NCBI GenBank assembly: GCA_035639875.1
Contig: DASQXE010000055.1
Coordinates: 1-30,516 of the forward strand
Direction: 5' to 3'
Length of the DNA: 30,516 nt
From: JAIBJP01 sp035639875
GTDB lineage: Bacteria; Actinomycetota; Thermoleophilia; Gaiellales; Gaiellaceae
A program made the position numbers and the translations under genes. Below, in pieces: positions 14,112-22,265 of the stretch. The notes under the pieces were generated by a model, which worked only from the letters and a program-made list of their open reading frames with translations, did not search any database and was not told the origin of the DNA. The number at the start of each line of letters is the position of its first letter. Within the stretch, counting starts at the first letter, position 1.

Positions 14112-15155
14112 ATGCGGCCGACGATTCGTGAGGTCGCCAGAGAGGCCGGCGTCTCGATCGCGACGGTGAGCCATGCGCTCTCCGGCAAGCGGCCGGTGAG
14201 CGGCGCCACGCGCAAGCGCATCACGAGCGCCGCGCGCAGGCTCGGCTATCGCCCCAACCAGCTGGCGGCGGCGATGATCACCGGGCGGACGCAGACGCTA
14301 GGCGTGCTCGTCCCGGACATCGCGAACCCATTCTTCAGTGGGCTCGTCCACGCCGCCGAGGGCGCGGCCGCGACGCGCGGCTACACCGTCGTCTTCAGCA
14401 CCGCCGAGCTCGATCCGGCCCTCGAGGCGCGAGCCGTCGAGGTCCTGCAAGACAAGCGCATTGACGCGCTTCTGTACCTGGGCGGCACCGAGCGGGAGAA
14501 CAAGGCGCTCCGCGCGCTCGCCAGAACGGGAACGCCCGTCGTCGCTCTCGACGAGGCGCTCCCCACCATCCCGCGGAACGCCTCCCTCGTCACCGTCGAC
14601 AACGAAGGGGGCGGCCGCCTCGCCGCGCGTCATCTGCTCGAGCTCGGCCACACGAGCCTCGGAGCCATCACGGGCCCAAGCGGCCTCCCCACGTCCCGCG
14701 ACCGCCTCAAGGGCTTCACCAAGGGAGCGGGTGAGCACAAGCCTCACCGCCGCCGCGTCCGCTACGCCGACGCGTACACGATCGAAGGAGGACGCGCGGC
14801 GGCGCTCGACCTGCTCGAGCGCGAGCCGGACATCACCGCACTGTTCTGCGCCAACGACCTCATGGCGCTCGGCGCGCTCGAAGCCGCCCGCTCTCTCGAC
14901 CGCCGGGTCCCCGAAGACCTCTCACTCGTCGGCTTCGACGACGTCTTCGTCTCTGCGCTCGTCTCACCACCCCTCACCACGATCCGGCAGCCGCTCGCGC
15001 GGCTCGGAAAGGAGGCAGCAGAGCTGGCCATCGACCTGATCGAAGGGCAAGCGACCGGCCCCGAACGGCGCGTCCTGCCCGTCGAGCTCGTCGTCCGCGA
15101 ATCCACCGTCCCACGGGCGGCGCGTCGGGGCGTTCTCGCCGCCGCGAACGAATAA
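14112..15155 (+). CDS. LacI-family transcriptional repressor
   Basis: 347 aa from ATG 14112. DNA-binding domain at residues 1-50: PTIREVAREAGVSIATVSHALSGKRPVS is the LacI helix-turn-helix and RRLGYRPNQLAAAM the hinge helix. The ligand-binding domain (from ~60) begins LGVLVPDIANPFFSGLVHAAE and continues with DALLYLGG, NEGGGRLAARHLLELGH, ALFCANDLMALGALEAARSL and PEDLSLVGFDDVFVSALVSPPLTTIRQP, all standard. Effector is probably a small metabolite handled by the downstream genes. The frame stays open upstream, but the region before 14112 holds the promoter and operator. First gene of the operon; the permease start follows its stop by 9 bases. Confidence 0.95.
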   Translation: MRPTIREVAREAGVSIATVSHALSGKRPVSGATRKRITSAARRLGYRPNQLAAAMITGRTQTLGVLVPDIANPFFSGLVHAAEGAAATRGYTVVFSTAELDPALEARAVEVLQDKRIDALLYLGGTERENKALRALARTGTPVVALDEALPTIPRNASLVTVDNEGGGRLAARHLLELGHTSLGAITGPSGLPTSRDRLKGFTKGAGEHKPHRRRVRYADAYTIEGGRAAALDLLEREPDITALFCANDLMALGALEAARSLDRRVPEDLSLVGFDDVFVSALVSPPLTTIRQPLARLGKEAAELAIDLIEGQATGPERRVLPVELVVRESTVPRAARRGVLAAANE

Positions 15156-15164
15156 GGAGGAAAA

Positions 15165-16766
15165 GTGGCAACAACCGCTGCCGAGGCGCAGGTCGGACGC
15201 CAGGGCCTCTTCGTGAGGAACGCCACCGGGCTCGTGCGCGAGCTGACGGCGTTCGATGCCTTCAACCTCGTCTTCTCCGCCGTGCTCATACCCGTGGGGA
15301 TCACGCAGGTGATGGGCTTCGCGCCGCAGTTCTGGCCACGCGCGAACATGCTCGTCTCGTTTCTGATCGCGACTCCGCTCGTCGCGTGCTTCGGGCTCGT
15401 TTACCTCTACTTCACCGTCCTGATGCCGAGGTCGGGCGGGGACTACGTGTGGGTGTCCCGCACCCTTCATCCCTTCCTCGGCTTCCTCGTGAACTTCTCG
15501 CTCACCTTTGTCTTCCTGACGTGGGTGGCGTTCAACTTCACGTTCATGCTCTCGGTGATGGGCCCGGCGGCGGCCTACGTCGCCGGCATCCACAACCACT
15601 ACTTCACCTCGCCGTCCAACGGCGAGCTGATGCTCATCGCGACGATCCTGACCGCCGCGTTCGCGCTGCTCATGATCGTCGGCGTCCGCTCGGTCGCCCG
15701 CTACATGGCGGTGACGTTCGGGCTCGTTTGGATCGGCATGCTCGTCTGGCTCGGCTCGATGCTGTTCGGAAGCCACCACCACTTCGTGACCGAGTGGAAC
15801 AAGCAGTCGGGCACGACCTACAACGGCATCATCAACCAGGCCCACCACCTCGGCTTCTCGACCGCAGGCGGCATCGCCTGGGGCGCGACCCTGTTCGCGA
15901 TGGTCTACTGCTTCCAGGTCTACACGGGCTTCCAGTGGACCGGCTACTTCGCCGGCGAGATCCGTAACGCTCGCCGGACGGCCGTGACGTCGATCATCGG
16001 GGGCCTCGTCGCCTCAGCCGTCATCTACATGGTCGGCGTCGGCCTCGTCTACAAGTACTTCGGATTCAAGTTCTTCGGCTCGGTCGTCTTCATGGGGCTC
16101 GGAGGCGGCTCCGACCACTCGAACCTCGCCTTCACGCCGTACCTGCCGGCGATGGCGAACTTCCTCGCCGGGCCGCACTTCATGGAGATCGCGGTCGCGG
16201 CGGCTTTTGTCCTCGCGATCCTCTGGTGGACACCGACCGGGTTCATGCTTGGGACGCGGAACGTGTTCGCGTGGTCGTTCGACCGGCTCGCCCCGGCGCG
16301 CCTCACGGACGTCTCCGACCGCTTCCACACGCCTGTCGTCGCGACGGTGTTCATCGCGCTCGTGATCGAGCTCCTGAACTACCTCAACATCTACCAGGGG
16401 CTCGGCGCCTACCTGCTGAACATCATCGCGGTCATGGGCGGCGCGTTCGTGATCGTCTCGATCGCGGCCATGGTGACGCCCTGGCTTCGCCGCGACCTGC
16501 ACGCAGGCGCACCCCGGTGGGCAGCACGCCGGATCGGCGGCATCCCGCTCATCAGCCTCATCGCGCTGGTCTCGGCCGGAGCGTGGGCGTTTGTGATCTA
16601 CACGGCGTTCCACACCGGCTTCGGCGGCTCCCTCGGCTGGAAGCCGATGGTAAAGGCGTTCACCGCGCCGGCGATCGCGGTCGTCTGGTACCTGGCCGTC
16701 TGGGGCTACCGGCGCATGCAGGGCATCAACCTCACCCGCACCTTCCAGGAGATCCCGCCCGAGTAG
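15165..16766 (+). CDS. APC-superfamily amino acid/amine permease
   Basis: 533 aa from GTG 15165, with a strong AAGGAGG ribosome site. About twelve membrane segments; the first begins FDAFNLVFSAVLIPVGITQVM and the second loop carries MPRSGGDYVWVSRTLHPFLGF, the conserved APC motif (P-x-SGG-Y-x-W) that helps bind the substrate amino group. A long extracytoplasmic loop (GSHHHFVTEWNKQSGTTYN) and a FQWTGYFAGEIRNARRT stretch follow. It lies directly downstream of the repressor and upstream of a nucleotidyltransferase-like gene, a metallophosphoesterase and an aminotransferase. Substrate is likely an amino acid or amine, inferred from the family and neighbours. Confidence 0.92.
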   Translation: MATTAAEAQVGRQGLFVRNATGLVRELTAFDAFNLVFSAVLIPVGITQVMGFAPQFWPRANMLVSFLIATPLVACFGLVYLYFTVLMPRSGGDYVWVSRTLHPFLGFLVNFSLTFVFLTWVAFNFTFMLSVMGPAAAYVAGIHNHYFTSPSNGELMLIATILTAAFALLMIVGVRSVARYMAVTFGLVWIGMLVWLGSMLFGSHHHFVTEWNKQSGTTYNGIINQAHHLGFSTAGGIAWGATLFAMVYCFQVYTGFQWTGYFAGEIRNARRTAVTSIIGGLVASAVIYMVGVGLVYKYFGFKFFGSVVFMGLGGGSDHSNLAFTPYLPAMANFLAGPHFMEIAVAAAFVLAILWWTPTGFMLGTRNVFAWSFDRLAPARLTDVSDRFHTPVVATVFIALVIELLNYLNIYQGLGAYLLNIIAVMGGAFVIVSIAAMVTPWLRRDLHAGAPRWAARRIGGIPLISLIALVSAGAWAFVIYTAFHTGFGGSLGWKPMVKAFTAPAIAVVWYLAVWGYRRMQGINLTRTFQEIPPE

Positions 16767-17515
16767 TGCCTCCCGAACCGCCGCTGCTCGCCGAGGGCCG
16801 CCGCCTCGTCACGGAGGCGGCGGCCCATGGCTTCGACGTCCGTCTCCTCGGCGGGCTCGCCATCTGGGCGCGCTCGTCGAACGGCGCCCGTGAGGCGCTC
16901 GGCCGCGGCTACCCGGACATCGACCTGGCCGCGCGCAAGAGTCAGTCGCGGCCGCTGCGCAATCTCCTGGAGCAGTTGGGATACCAGCCGGAACGCACCT
17001 TCAACGCGACGCACGGCGCCCGCCGCCTCCTCTACCACGCGCCCGACCGGAGCTATCACGTCGACGTCTTCCTGGACGAGCTCGGGATGTCGCACAACCT
17101 CGACCTCGGCTCGCATCTCGCCGACGAGGAGCTCACCCTCCCCGCCGCCGAGCTTCTCCTGACGAAGCTCCAGATCGCGGAACTGAACCGAAAGGACGCG
17201 GCCGACGCGGCCATGCTCCTGCTCGAGCACGAGCCGGCCGAGGAGGACGGGCCCGGCAAGCTGAACGCGGGCCGGATCGCCGCGCTGTGTGCTGCGGACT
17301 GGGGCCTCTACACGACCGCTACGGACAATCTGATCAACATTCGAGGGCTGCTCCCGGACCTTGCCGACAAAGGAGCCCGGCGGGTCGTGGCGGAGCGCAT
17401 CGACGCCCTCCTGCGCCGGCTCGAAGACGAGCCGAAGTCGCGCGGCTGGAAGCTCCGGGCGAAGATCGGCCGGCGCAGGCGCTGGTACGAGATTCCGGAG
17501 GAGGTGGTGCGGTGA
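16766..17515 (+). CDS. Nucleotidyltransferase-fold protein
   Basis: 249 aa from GTG 16766, which overlaps the permease stop by one base (TAGTG). Residues ~23-55 contain FDVRLLGGLAIWARSSNG and RGYPDIDLAA, resembling the GG...DxD core of the nucleotidyltransferase superfamily (the AbiEii/MNT type), and HVDVFLDE (~95-102) supplies the third carboxylate. A helical half follows with LPAAELLLTKLQIAELNRKDAADAAMLLLEH, a motif common in these proteins. The C-terminus is basic (KLRAKIGRRRRWYEIPEE). These enzymes move nucleoside monophosphates onto proteins or small molecules; the substrate here is unknown. It is unexpected in a permease-aminotransferase operon. Coupled to both neighbours by overlap. 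Confidence 0.78.
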   Translation: MPPEPPLLAEGRRLVTEAAAHGFDVRLLGGLAIWARSSNGAREALGRGYPDIDLAARKSQSRPLRNLLEQLGYQPERTFNATHGARRLLYHAPDRSYHVDVFLDELGMSHNLDLGSHLADEELTLPAAELLLTKLQIAELNRKDAADAAMLLLEHEPAEEDGPGKLNAGRIAALCAADWGLYTTATDNLINIRGLLPDLADKGARRVVAERIDALLRRLEDEPKSRGWKLRAKIGRRRRWYEIPEEVVR

Positions 17516-18459
17516 GCCTGACGCTCTACTACGCGTCCGACATCCACGGCTCCGATCTCCTCTGGCGCAAGTTCGTGAACGCGGGCCGGTTCTACGAGGC
17601 CGACGTGCTCGTCATGGGCGGCGACATCACGGGCAAGGCGGTGGCGCCGATCGTGCGCGAGAACGGCGGCTTTCGCGCCAGCGAGGTCGCGGGCGAACGC
17701 ATCTTCGGCGAGGAGGAGCTGCCCGCCGTCGAGAAGCGGATTCGCGACCTCGGCTTCTATCCGCTGGTGACGACGCAGGAGGAGCTTGCGGCTGCGCGCG
17801 ACGACGAAGGCGCGGTCGCGACCTTCTTCTACGACGCGATGGCAGCGAGCCTCGAGAGCTGGCTCGCGCTCGCCGAGGAGCGCCTGGCCGGAACCGGGGT
17901 CCAGCTCTACGTCATGTTGGGAAACGACGACGAGCCGCGCCTGCGCGAGGTCCTCGCCTCCTCCGCGCTCAGGGTCGATCCGGAGGACGTCACCGTCGAT
18001 CTCGGCGAGGGCTGGCAGATGATCTCGTGCGGGCATGCCAATCCGACGCCCTGGAACTCGCCCCGCGAGCTGCCGGAGGACGAGCTGGAGGCGCATCTCG
18101 AGGAGCTGATCGGGGGCGCCGACGACACGTCCCGCACGGTCTTCAACTTGCACGTCCCCCCCATTCGGACCGCCATCGACCGCGCCCCCGCGCTCGACGA
18201 GTCGCTCAAGCCGATCGTGCGCGGCGGGACGGTGACGATGACGGCGGCGGGCTCGCAGGCCGTTCGGAACGTCATCGAGCGTCACCGGCCACCGCTCGCG
18301 CTGCACGGCCACATCCACGAGTCGCGCGGCGCGGTCAAGGTCGGGGAGACGGTCTGCATCAATCCGGGCAGCGAGTACGCCGAAGGCGTCCTCCACGGCG
18401 CGCTCATCACGTTGGACCAGAAGAAAGGCTTGCGGAACTACCAGCTCGTGTCCGGCTAA
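17512..18459 (+). CDS. Calcineurin-like metallophosphoesterase
   Basis: 315 aa. The start GTG overlaps the previous stop (GTGA) and has GGAGGAGG seven bases upstream. Metal-site motifs appear in order: YASDIHGS (Asp10, His12), VMGGDITG (Asp38), MLGNDDEP (Asn/Asp), NLHVPP (His), and HGHIHESRGA near the C-terminus, followed by NPGSEYAEG. This is the full dinuclear-metal phosphoesterase set, with a ~100-residue helical insert (FGEEELPAVEKRIRDLG to SWLALAEERL) after the second motif. No signal peptide, so cytoplasmic. Substrate unknown; it may act on a phosphorylated or nucleotidylated intermediate made by the preceding gene, which is speculation. Stop is 4 bases before the aminotransferase. Confidence 0.93.
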   Translation: MSLTLYYASDIHGSDLLWRKFVNAGRFYEADVLVMGGDITGKAVAPIVRENGGFRASEVAGERIFGEEELPAVEKRIRDLGFYPLVTTQEELAAARDDEGAVATFFYDAMAASLESWLALAEERLAGTGVQLYVMLGNDDEPRLREVLASSALRVDPEDVTVDLGEGWQMISCGHANPTPWNSPRELPEDELEAHLEELIGGADDTSRTVFNLHVPPIRTAIDRAPALDESLKPIVRGGTVTMTAAGSQAVRNVIERHRPPLALHGHIHESRGAVKVGETVCINPGSEYAEGVLHGALITLDQKKGLRNYQLVSG

Positions 18460-18463
18460 GGGG

Positions 18464-19948
18464 ATGACGATGGACGAGAAGAGCTTCGAGCGGCGGGTGA
18501 TCGAGCAGCGGCGCGCGATGCGCGCTTCTCCGGAAGAGCTCCTGGCCCGGGTCGAGCGCTCACCGTACGGGCCGAAGTCGAAGGCGCTCCTGCGCGACCT
18601 CGTGAGCAACGAGTCCACCGGCCAGGTCGGTTTCGCGCTTTTCGAGTGCCCGCCTGCGATCGTGCGCGGCGAGGGCGGGCGTGTCTGGGATGCCGACGGC
18701 AAGGAGTACGTCGACATGCTCGCCGGCTTTTCCGTCTCGAATCTGGGACACGGGCATCCCCGCGTGCTGGAGGCCGTGCGCGAGCAATCGGAACGCCTCG
18801 TTCACTACTTCGACCTGCCGAATGAGCCGCGCGAGCGGCTGGCCGCCCGGCTGGCGGAGCTCGCGCCCGGCGAGGGCAAGAAACGCGTCGTCTTCGGAGC
18901 CACGGGCGCGGATGCGATCGAGCTCGCGATCAAGGTCGCGCGCTGGTACACGGGCGCGCCGACGATCCTTTCCGCATACGGCGGCTACCACGGCACGACG
19001 GGCGGCACGATGGCGACCACCGCGAAGGGCGCAATGTGGGGCTTCTTCTACCCCGTCGGCCCGCACGACGCCGGGCACGCCAAGATCCCCTACTCGTATC
19101 CGTACCGCTGCCCGGTCGGCGCCGATCCCGAGAACTGCGCCGAGGCCTGCCTCGAGTTCGTCCGCCGGATGCTCGCGGGCAAGGAGACTCCGTTCGGTGA
19201 CGCGCGCGCCGTTTCCAACGTGGCCGCGGTGCTCGTCGAGCCGATGCAGGCGAGCGCCGGCTACATCGTCCCGGGCGACGGCTACCTCCGAGGCCTCCGG
19301 GAGCTCTGCGGCGAGCACGGCTTCCTCCTCATCGACGACGAGATCCAGGCCGGCATGGGAAGGACGGGCCGCATGTGGGGCTGCGAGTGGGACGGCGTCG
19401 TCCCCGATCTCGTGGCGGTGAGCAAAGGGCTCGCGAGCGGCCTGCCGATTTCGGCCGTCGTCGCGTTCGACGAGATCCTGTCCTCCTGGGGGCCCGGTGC
19501 CCATGTCGCGACGTTCGCGGCGACGCCGCTCGCCGCCGCGGCTGCGAATGCGACCCTCGACGCGTACGAGGCCGAGAACGTGGTCGCTCAGGCGGCCGAG
19601 ACCGGCGCGTACTTCCGTGCGCGTCTCGAGGAACTGCAAGAGCGCCACCCGATTCTCGGCTGGATCGACGCGCGCGGGCTCTTCATCGGGCTCGAGTTCG
19701 TCCGCGATCGCGAGACGAAGGAGCCGGCCGCGGAGGAGGCGTCCTGGATCCTCGATCACTGCGTGCGCGAAGGGCTCCTTTTCGAGAAGGGCGGGTATCT
19801 CTACAACCGGTTCCAGTTGATCCCGCCACTGACGATCGACCGAGACCTCGTGGACCGCGCCGTCGAGATCCTTGACGCCGGGATGGCGGAGGCCGAGCGG
19901 CGCGCGGGGATCGCGCGATCCGTAGCATCCGTGCATGGACCCGGTTGA
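18464..19948 (+). CDS. Class-III PLP-dependent aminotransferase
   Basis: 494 aa. Key features: GRVWDADGKEYVDMLAGFSVSNLGHGHP (N-terminal region), GATGADAIELAIKVARW, YGGYHGTTGGTMATT, the PLP-ring Asp in FLLIDDEIQAGMGRTGRM (Asp292) and the Schiff-base lysine in LVAVSKGLASGLPISA (Lys321). The segment YRCPVGADPENCAEACLEFV resembles that of GABA-type and archaeal amino-acid aminotransferases and racemases. The family transfers an omega- or alpha-amino group to pyruvate or 2-oxoglutarate. Substrate cannot be told from sequence; with the APC permease it suggests uptake and deamination of an amine or amino acid. Ends overlapping the next gene by 14 bases. Confidence 0.93.
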   Translation: MTMDEKSFERRVIEQRRAMRASPEELLARVERSPYGPKSKALLRDLVSNESTGQVGFALFECPPAIVRGEGGRVWDADGKEYVDMLAGFSVSNLGHGHPRVLEAVREQSERLVHYFDLPNEPRERLAARLAELAPGEGKKRVVFGATGADAIELAIKVARWYTGAPTILSAYGGYHGTTGGTMATTAKGAMWGFFYPVGPHDAGHAKIPYSYPYRCPVGADPENCAEACLEFVRRMLAGKETPFGDARAVSNVAAVLVEPMQASAGYIVPGDGYLRGLRELCGEHGFLLIDDEIQAGMGRTGRMWGCEWDGVVPDLVAVSKGLASGLPISAVVAFDEILSSWGPGAHVATFAATPLAAAAANATLDAYEAENVVAQAAETGAYFRARLEELQERHPILGWIDARGLFIGLEFVRDRETKEPAAEEASWILDHCVREGLLFEKGGYLYNRFQLIPPLTIDRDLVDRAVEILDAGMAEAERRAGIARSVASVHGPG

Positions 19949-20519
19949 TCTCGTCCACGCGCGCGGACGCCTCGACGCCCTTCATCGTCGCGTGCGCGAG
20001 ACGGTTGGGGCTGCCGTCGTCCTAGCCGTCGCGGCGACCGTCGCGGCCGCGTTCGGCCATGCCCAGCTCGCCTTCTCCTTCGGGTTCGGCGCTGCGCTCG
20101 GCCTGGCCATTGCCTACCTCGCGCGGGTCGAGAGTACCGACCTGCTGACGCGGCTCGTCGCCCAGGGCGACGCCGGCCTCTTCACGGAAGCCGAGGACTA
20201 CGCGCGCAAGCTTGCCGCGCCGACGATGCGCCTGCGGCTCGCGCGCGGGCTCGAGCGGGCCGCCGCGGCCGGACGCCCGGGCCTGCACGAATACACGTGG
20301 GTACGGCCCGAGCGCGTCTTCGACGTGCGCGACGAGCTCCTGCGCCTTTCAGCTGCCTTCCGCGACCTCGCCGTCGCCATCACGCCGATGAGCGCGGCCC
20401 TCTGCCGGCGCATGCTCTGCGAAGCAGCCGCCTCCCCGCTTTACAACCCGAAGATCCCCGAAGCCGAGCTCGCGCGGCTCCTGCGCGTCATCGGCGCCGG
20501 CATCGAGCCCCGGCACTAG
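19935..20519 (+). CDS. Small two-segment membrane protein of unknown function
   Basis: 194 aa. After MDPVDLVHARGRLDALHRRVRE come two hydrophobic segments (VGAAVVLAVAATVAAAFG and LAFSFGFGAALGLAIAYLA, residues ~23-60), then a soluble helical domain of ~130 residues with REFG-free, Arg/Ala-rich helices (LARGLERAAAAGRPGLHEYTWVRPERVF, RRMLCEAAASPLYNPKIPEAELARLLRVI). No family recognised. Start overlaps the aminotransferase end by 14 bases, so it is probably the last gene of the operon, though its function in it is unclear. Confidence 0.75.
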   Translation: MDPVDLVHARGRLDALHRRVRETVGAAVVLAVAATVAAAFGHAQLAFSFGFGAALGLAIAYLARVESTDLLTRLVAQGDAGLFTEAEDYARKLAAPTMRLRLARGLERAAAAGRPGLHEYTWVRPERVFDVRDELLRLSAAFRDLAVAITPMSAALCRRMLCEAAASPLYNPKIPEAELARLLRVIGAGIEPRH

Positions 20520-20578
20520 CGCTCTCTATACACGCGCGAAGGAGTGTTCTAGCCTAGGCCGTCGACCTGGGAGGACAA

Positions 20579-21571
20579 ATGCGCATCGAATCTTCGGTCA
20601 CCGCCATCTCCTGGATCCCCTCCGAAGCGATCCAAGGCATGCCCAAGATCCCCTTCGAGCTCGGGATCGGGCACTACGACCCTCCCCCGCCCGTTCACCT
20701 CGGCATCGGCGAGCTCGAGCGCCTGCGCGACGGCGATTGCTTCCGCGAGGCCAACGAGCTCAAGGCCTGGATCGAGGTCGAGGACGGCCAGATCGTTCGC
20801 TACGGCCACGAAGGGCGCGGCCTCGTCGGCTCGACGACCTTCCGCCTCGGCCCGAGGAACCTCGTCTTCCAGGGCGTTCCCTTCGAGACTCTCCAGCCCG
20901 AACCGGAGCTTCGGGACGGTGAGGCACGCTTCGTGCAGACCGTCGGCGGGCGAGCGGGCTTCCCCGCCCCGCGACGAGTCAAGGGGCGGCCTTTCTTCCG
21001 CATCAATTCCGCCACCGCCTGGACGACTCTCGCGCTGACGATTCGGGCAGACGGCTCTTCCGAGCACGAGCTCGTCGGGGCGAGTCCGTTTCCGCGCCAC
21101 TGGATCTACGACCGCTCCGGCGACCTCGTCCAGAAGGCCGGCACCATCGACTTCAAGACGTGGTACCGCGAAGCCCACGGCGAGCACACGCCGTGGGGCG
21201 ACGAGGACTCGGACCCGTTCGTCGCGCAGGCCGAGACCGCGCTTGAGCGCAAGCTCTCACGCGACCTGATGAAGAGCGGCGCCAAGCTCCCGCGGCGGAA
21301 GCTCAAGCAGGACGACAGGCTCGTCGAGCAGGGCGACCCCGGTGACGAGCTCTATCTCGTCCTCGACGGCGTGCTCGCGGCGGTCGTGGACGGCGAGGAG
21401 ATCGCGCAGGTGGGCCCGGGAGCGATCCTCGGCGAGGGTGCGATCGTCGGCGAAGGAACCCGCAACGCCACGCTGCGGGCTTGTACGGCGGCCCGCGTTG
21501 CCGTGATCAAGCCCGAGCAGCTCGAGCGAGACGCGTTGGAGGCAATCGCCGCCGGGAGGCGCCGGGACTAA
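20579..21571 (+). CDS. Protein with C-terminal cyclic-nucleotide-binding domain
   Basis: 330 aa, GGGAGG ribosome site (20569-20574). Residues 1-~225 form a domain I do not recognise (starting ESSVTAISWIPSEAIQGMP, with FELGIGHYDPPPPVHLG, FRLGPRNLVFQGVPFETL and SATAWTTLALTIRADGSSEHELVG). Residues ~235-325 are a CNBD/cNMP fold: LKQDDRLVEQGDPGDELYLVLDGVLAAVVDGEEIAQVGPGAILGEGAIVGEGTRNATLRACTAARVAVI, with the phosphate-binding cassette GEGAIVGEGTRNATLRA; the usual Arg that binds the cyclic phosphate is at RNATL. No helix-turn-helix follows, so it is not a Crp regulator. It may sense cyclic nucleotides or be a non-binding relative. Stops tail-to-tail (CTAA overlap) with the next gene. Confidence 0.85.
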   Translation: MRIESSVTAISWIPSEAIQGMPKIPFELGIGHYDPPPPVHLGIGELERLRDGDCFREANELKAWIEVEDGQIVRYGHEGRGLVGSTTFRLGPRNLVFQGVPFETLQPEPELRDGEARFVQTVGGRAGFPAPRRVKGRPFFRINSATAWTTLALTIRADGSSEHELVGASPFPRHWIYDRSGDLVQKAGTIDFKTWYREAHGEHTPWGDEDSDPFVAQAETALERKLSRDLMKSGAKLPRRKLKQDDRLVEQGDPGDELYLVLDGVLAAVVDGEEIAQVGPGAILGEGAIVGEGTRNATLRACTAARVAVIKPEQLERDALEAIAAGRRRD

Positions 21572-22155
21572 TCGTCGGCAGAAGAGGCTCCCCGCGGAGG
21601 CGTGCGCTGGCGAAGCCAGTCGGCGAGGTGCTCCACGCCCATGATCCACACGCCGTCGCGGCGGTGCGGCTCGTCGTCGCGCAGGGCCAGGCAGACAACG
21701 GGCGAGACCCAGCCGCCGACGAGCCCGTGGAGCCAGGTCGCGTCGCGGCGAGCGCGGCGGAGGTGCTCGAGCCTGTAGGCGCGGTTCCGCACCTCGACGA
21801 TGTACGCGCCGGACGGGCCCTGCACCAGCGATCCGATCAGGATCCCGCGCGCGTTCGAGACGTCGTGTTCGACCGTCCAGCCCTCCTTGGCAAGCTCGTC
21901 GAGGACGTGGCGGACCGCGGCGTCGTCGGCGGCGAGGAGGTTCTGCGTGCCGGCCGCCAGCGCGTCGGCGACGTCGTCCCGAAAGAGGAGGAGGACGACG
22001 GCAGCGAGCGCCAACACCGCCAGGACGCCCGTGCTCCAGTGAATCCACTCGGCGATCATGGCGAGCGCGACGAACGCGTCGACCGCGAGCAGCGCGAGCG
22101 CGATGGCGATGGCGTCGAAAGTGGCGCGGCGTGGCGAGGTCGCCGGAACCGACAT
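21568..22155 (-). CDS. Membrane protein with a NERD-like domain
   Basis: 195 aa. Two hydrophobic segments (residues ~14-36 and ~40-58), then a soluble domain: LLAADDAAVRHVLDELAKEGWTVEHDVSNARGILIGSLVQGPSGAYIVEVRNRAYRLEHLRRARRDATWLHG and SPVVCLALRDDE with DGVWIMGVEHLADWL. The pattern (small loop, LVQGPSGAYIVEVRN, then a helix of Arg/Ala and a CL strand) matches NERD (nuclease-related) domains, which share the restriction-endonuclease-like fold. The canonical E-x-K is here E-V-R, so the catalytic Lys is missing or displaced and activity is uncertain. Overlaps the stop of the cNMP gene on the other strand. Confidence 0.7.
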   Translation of the reverse strand: MSVPATSPRRATFDAIAIALALLAVDAFVALAMIAEWIHWSTGVLAVLALAAVVLLLFRDDVADALAAGTQNLLAADDAAVRHVLDELAKEGWTVEHDVSNARGILIGSLVQGPSGAYIVEVRNRAYRLEHLRRARRDATWLHGLVGGWVSPVVCLALRDDEPHRRDGVWIMGVEHLADWLRQRTPPRGASSADD

Positions 22156-22215
22156 CTACTTTCTATCGGCCGGCGAGGGCTCGGGGATTAAGCCCGGAGT
22201 CGGAAATGACCAGGC

Positions 22216-22243
22216 CGATGGGCCGGGCGAACCCGGCCCATCG
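22216..22243 (-). terminator. Perfect 12-bp hairpin downstream of the repeat-protein gene
   Basis: CGATGGGCCGGG (22216-22227) and CCCGGCCCATCG (22232-22243) pair perfectly around CGAA. It lies 23 bases past the repeat-protein stop and before the NERD-like gene in the same direction. No T-tract. Confidence 0.65.
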
Positions 22244-22265
22244 AGCCGTTGGCCCGTGACGCGGT

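Noticed and set aside
16014..16613. Open frames opposite the permease and the LacI gene
   Set aside because: Asp/Arg-rich mirror translations of membrane segments, typical of high-GC antisense frames.
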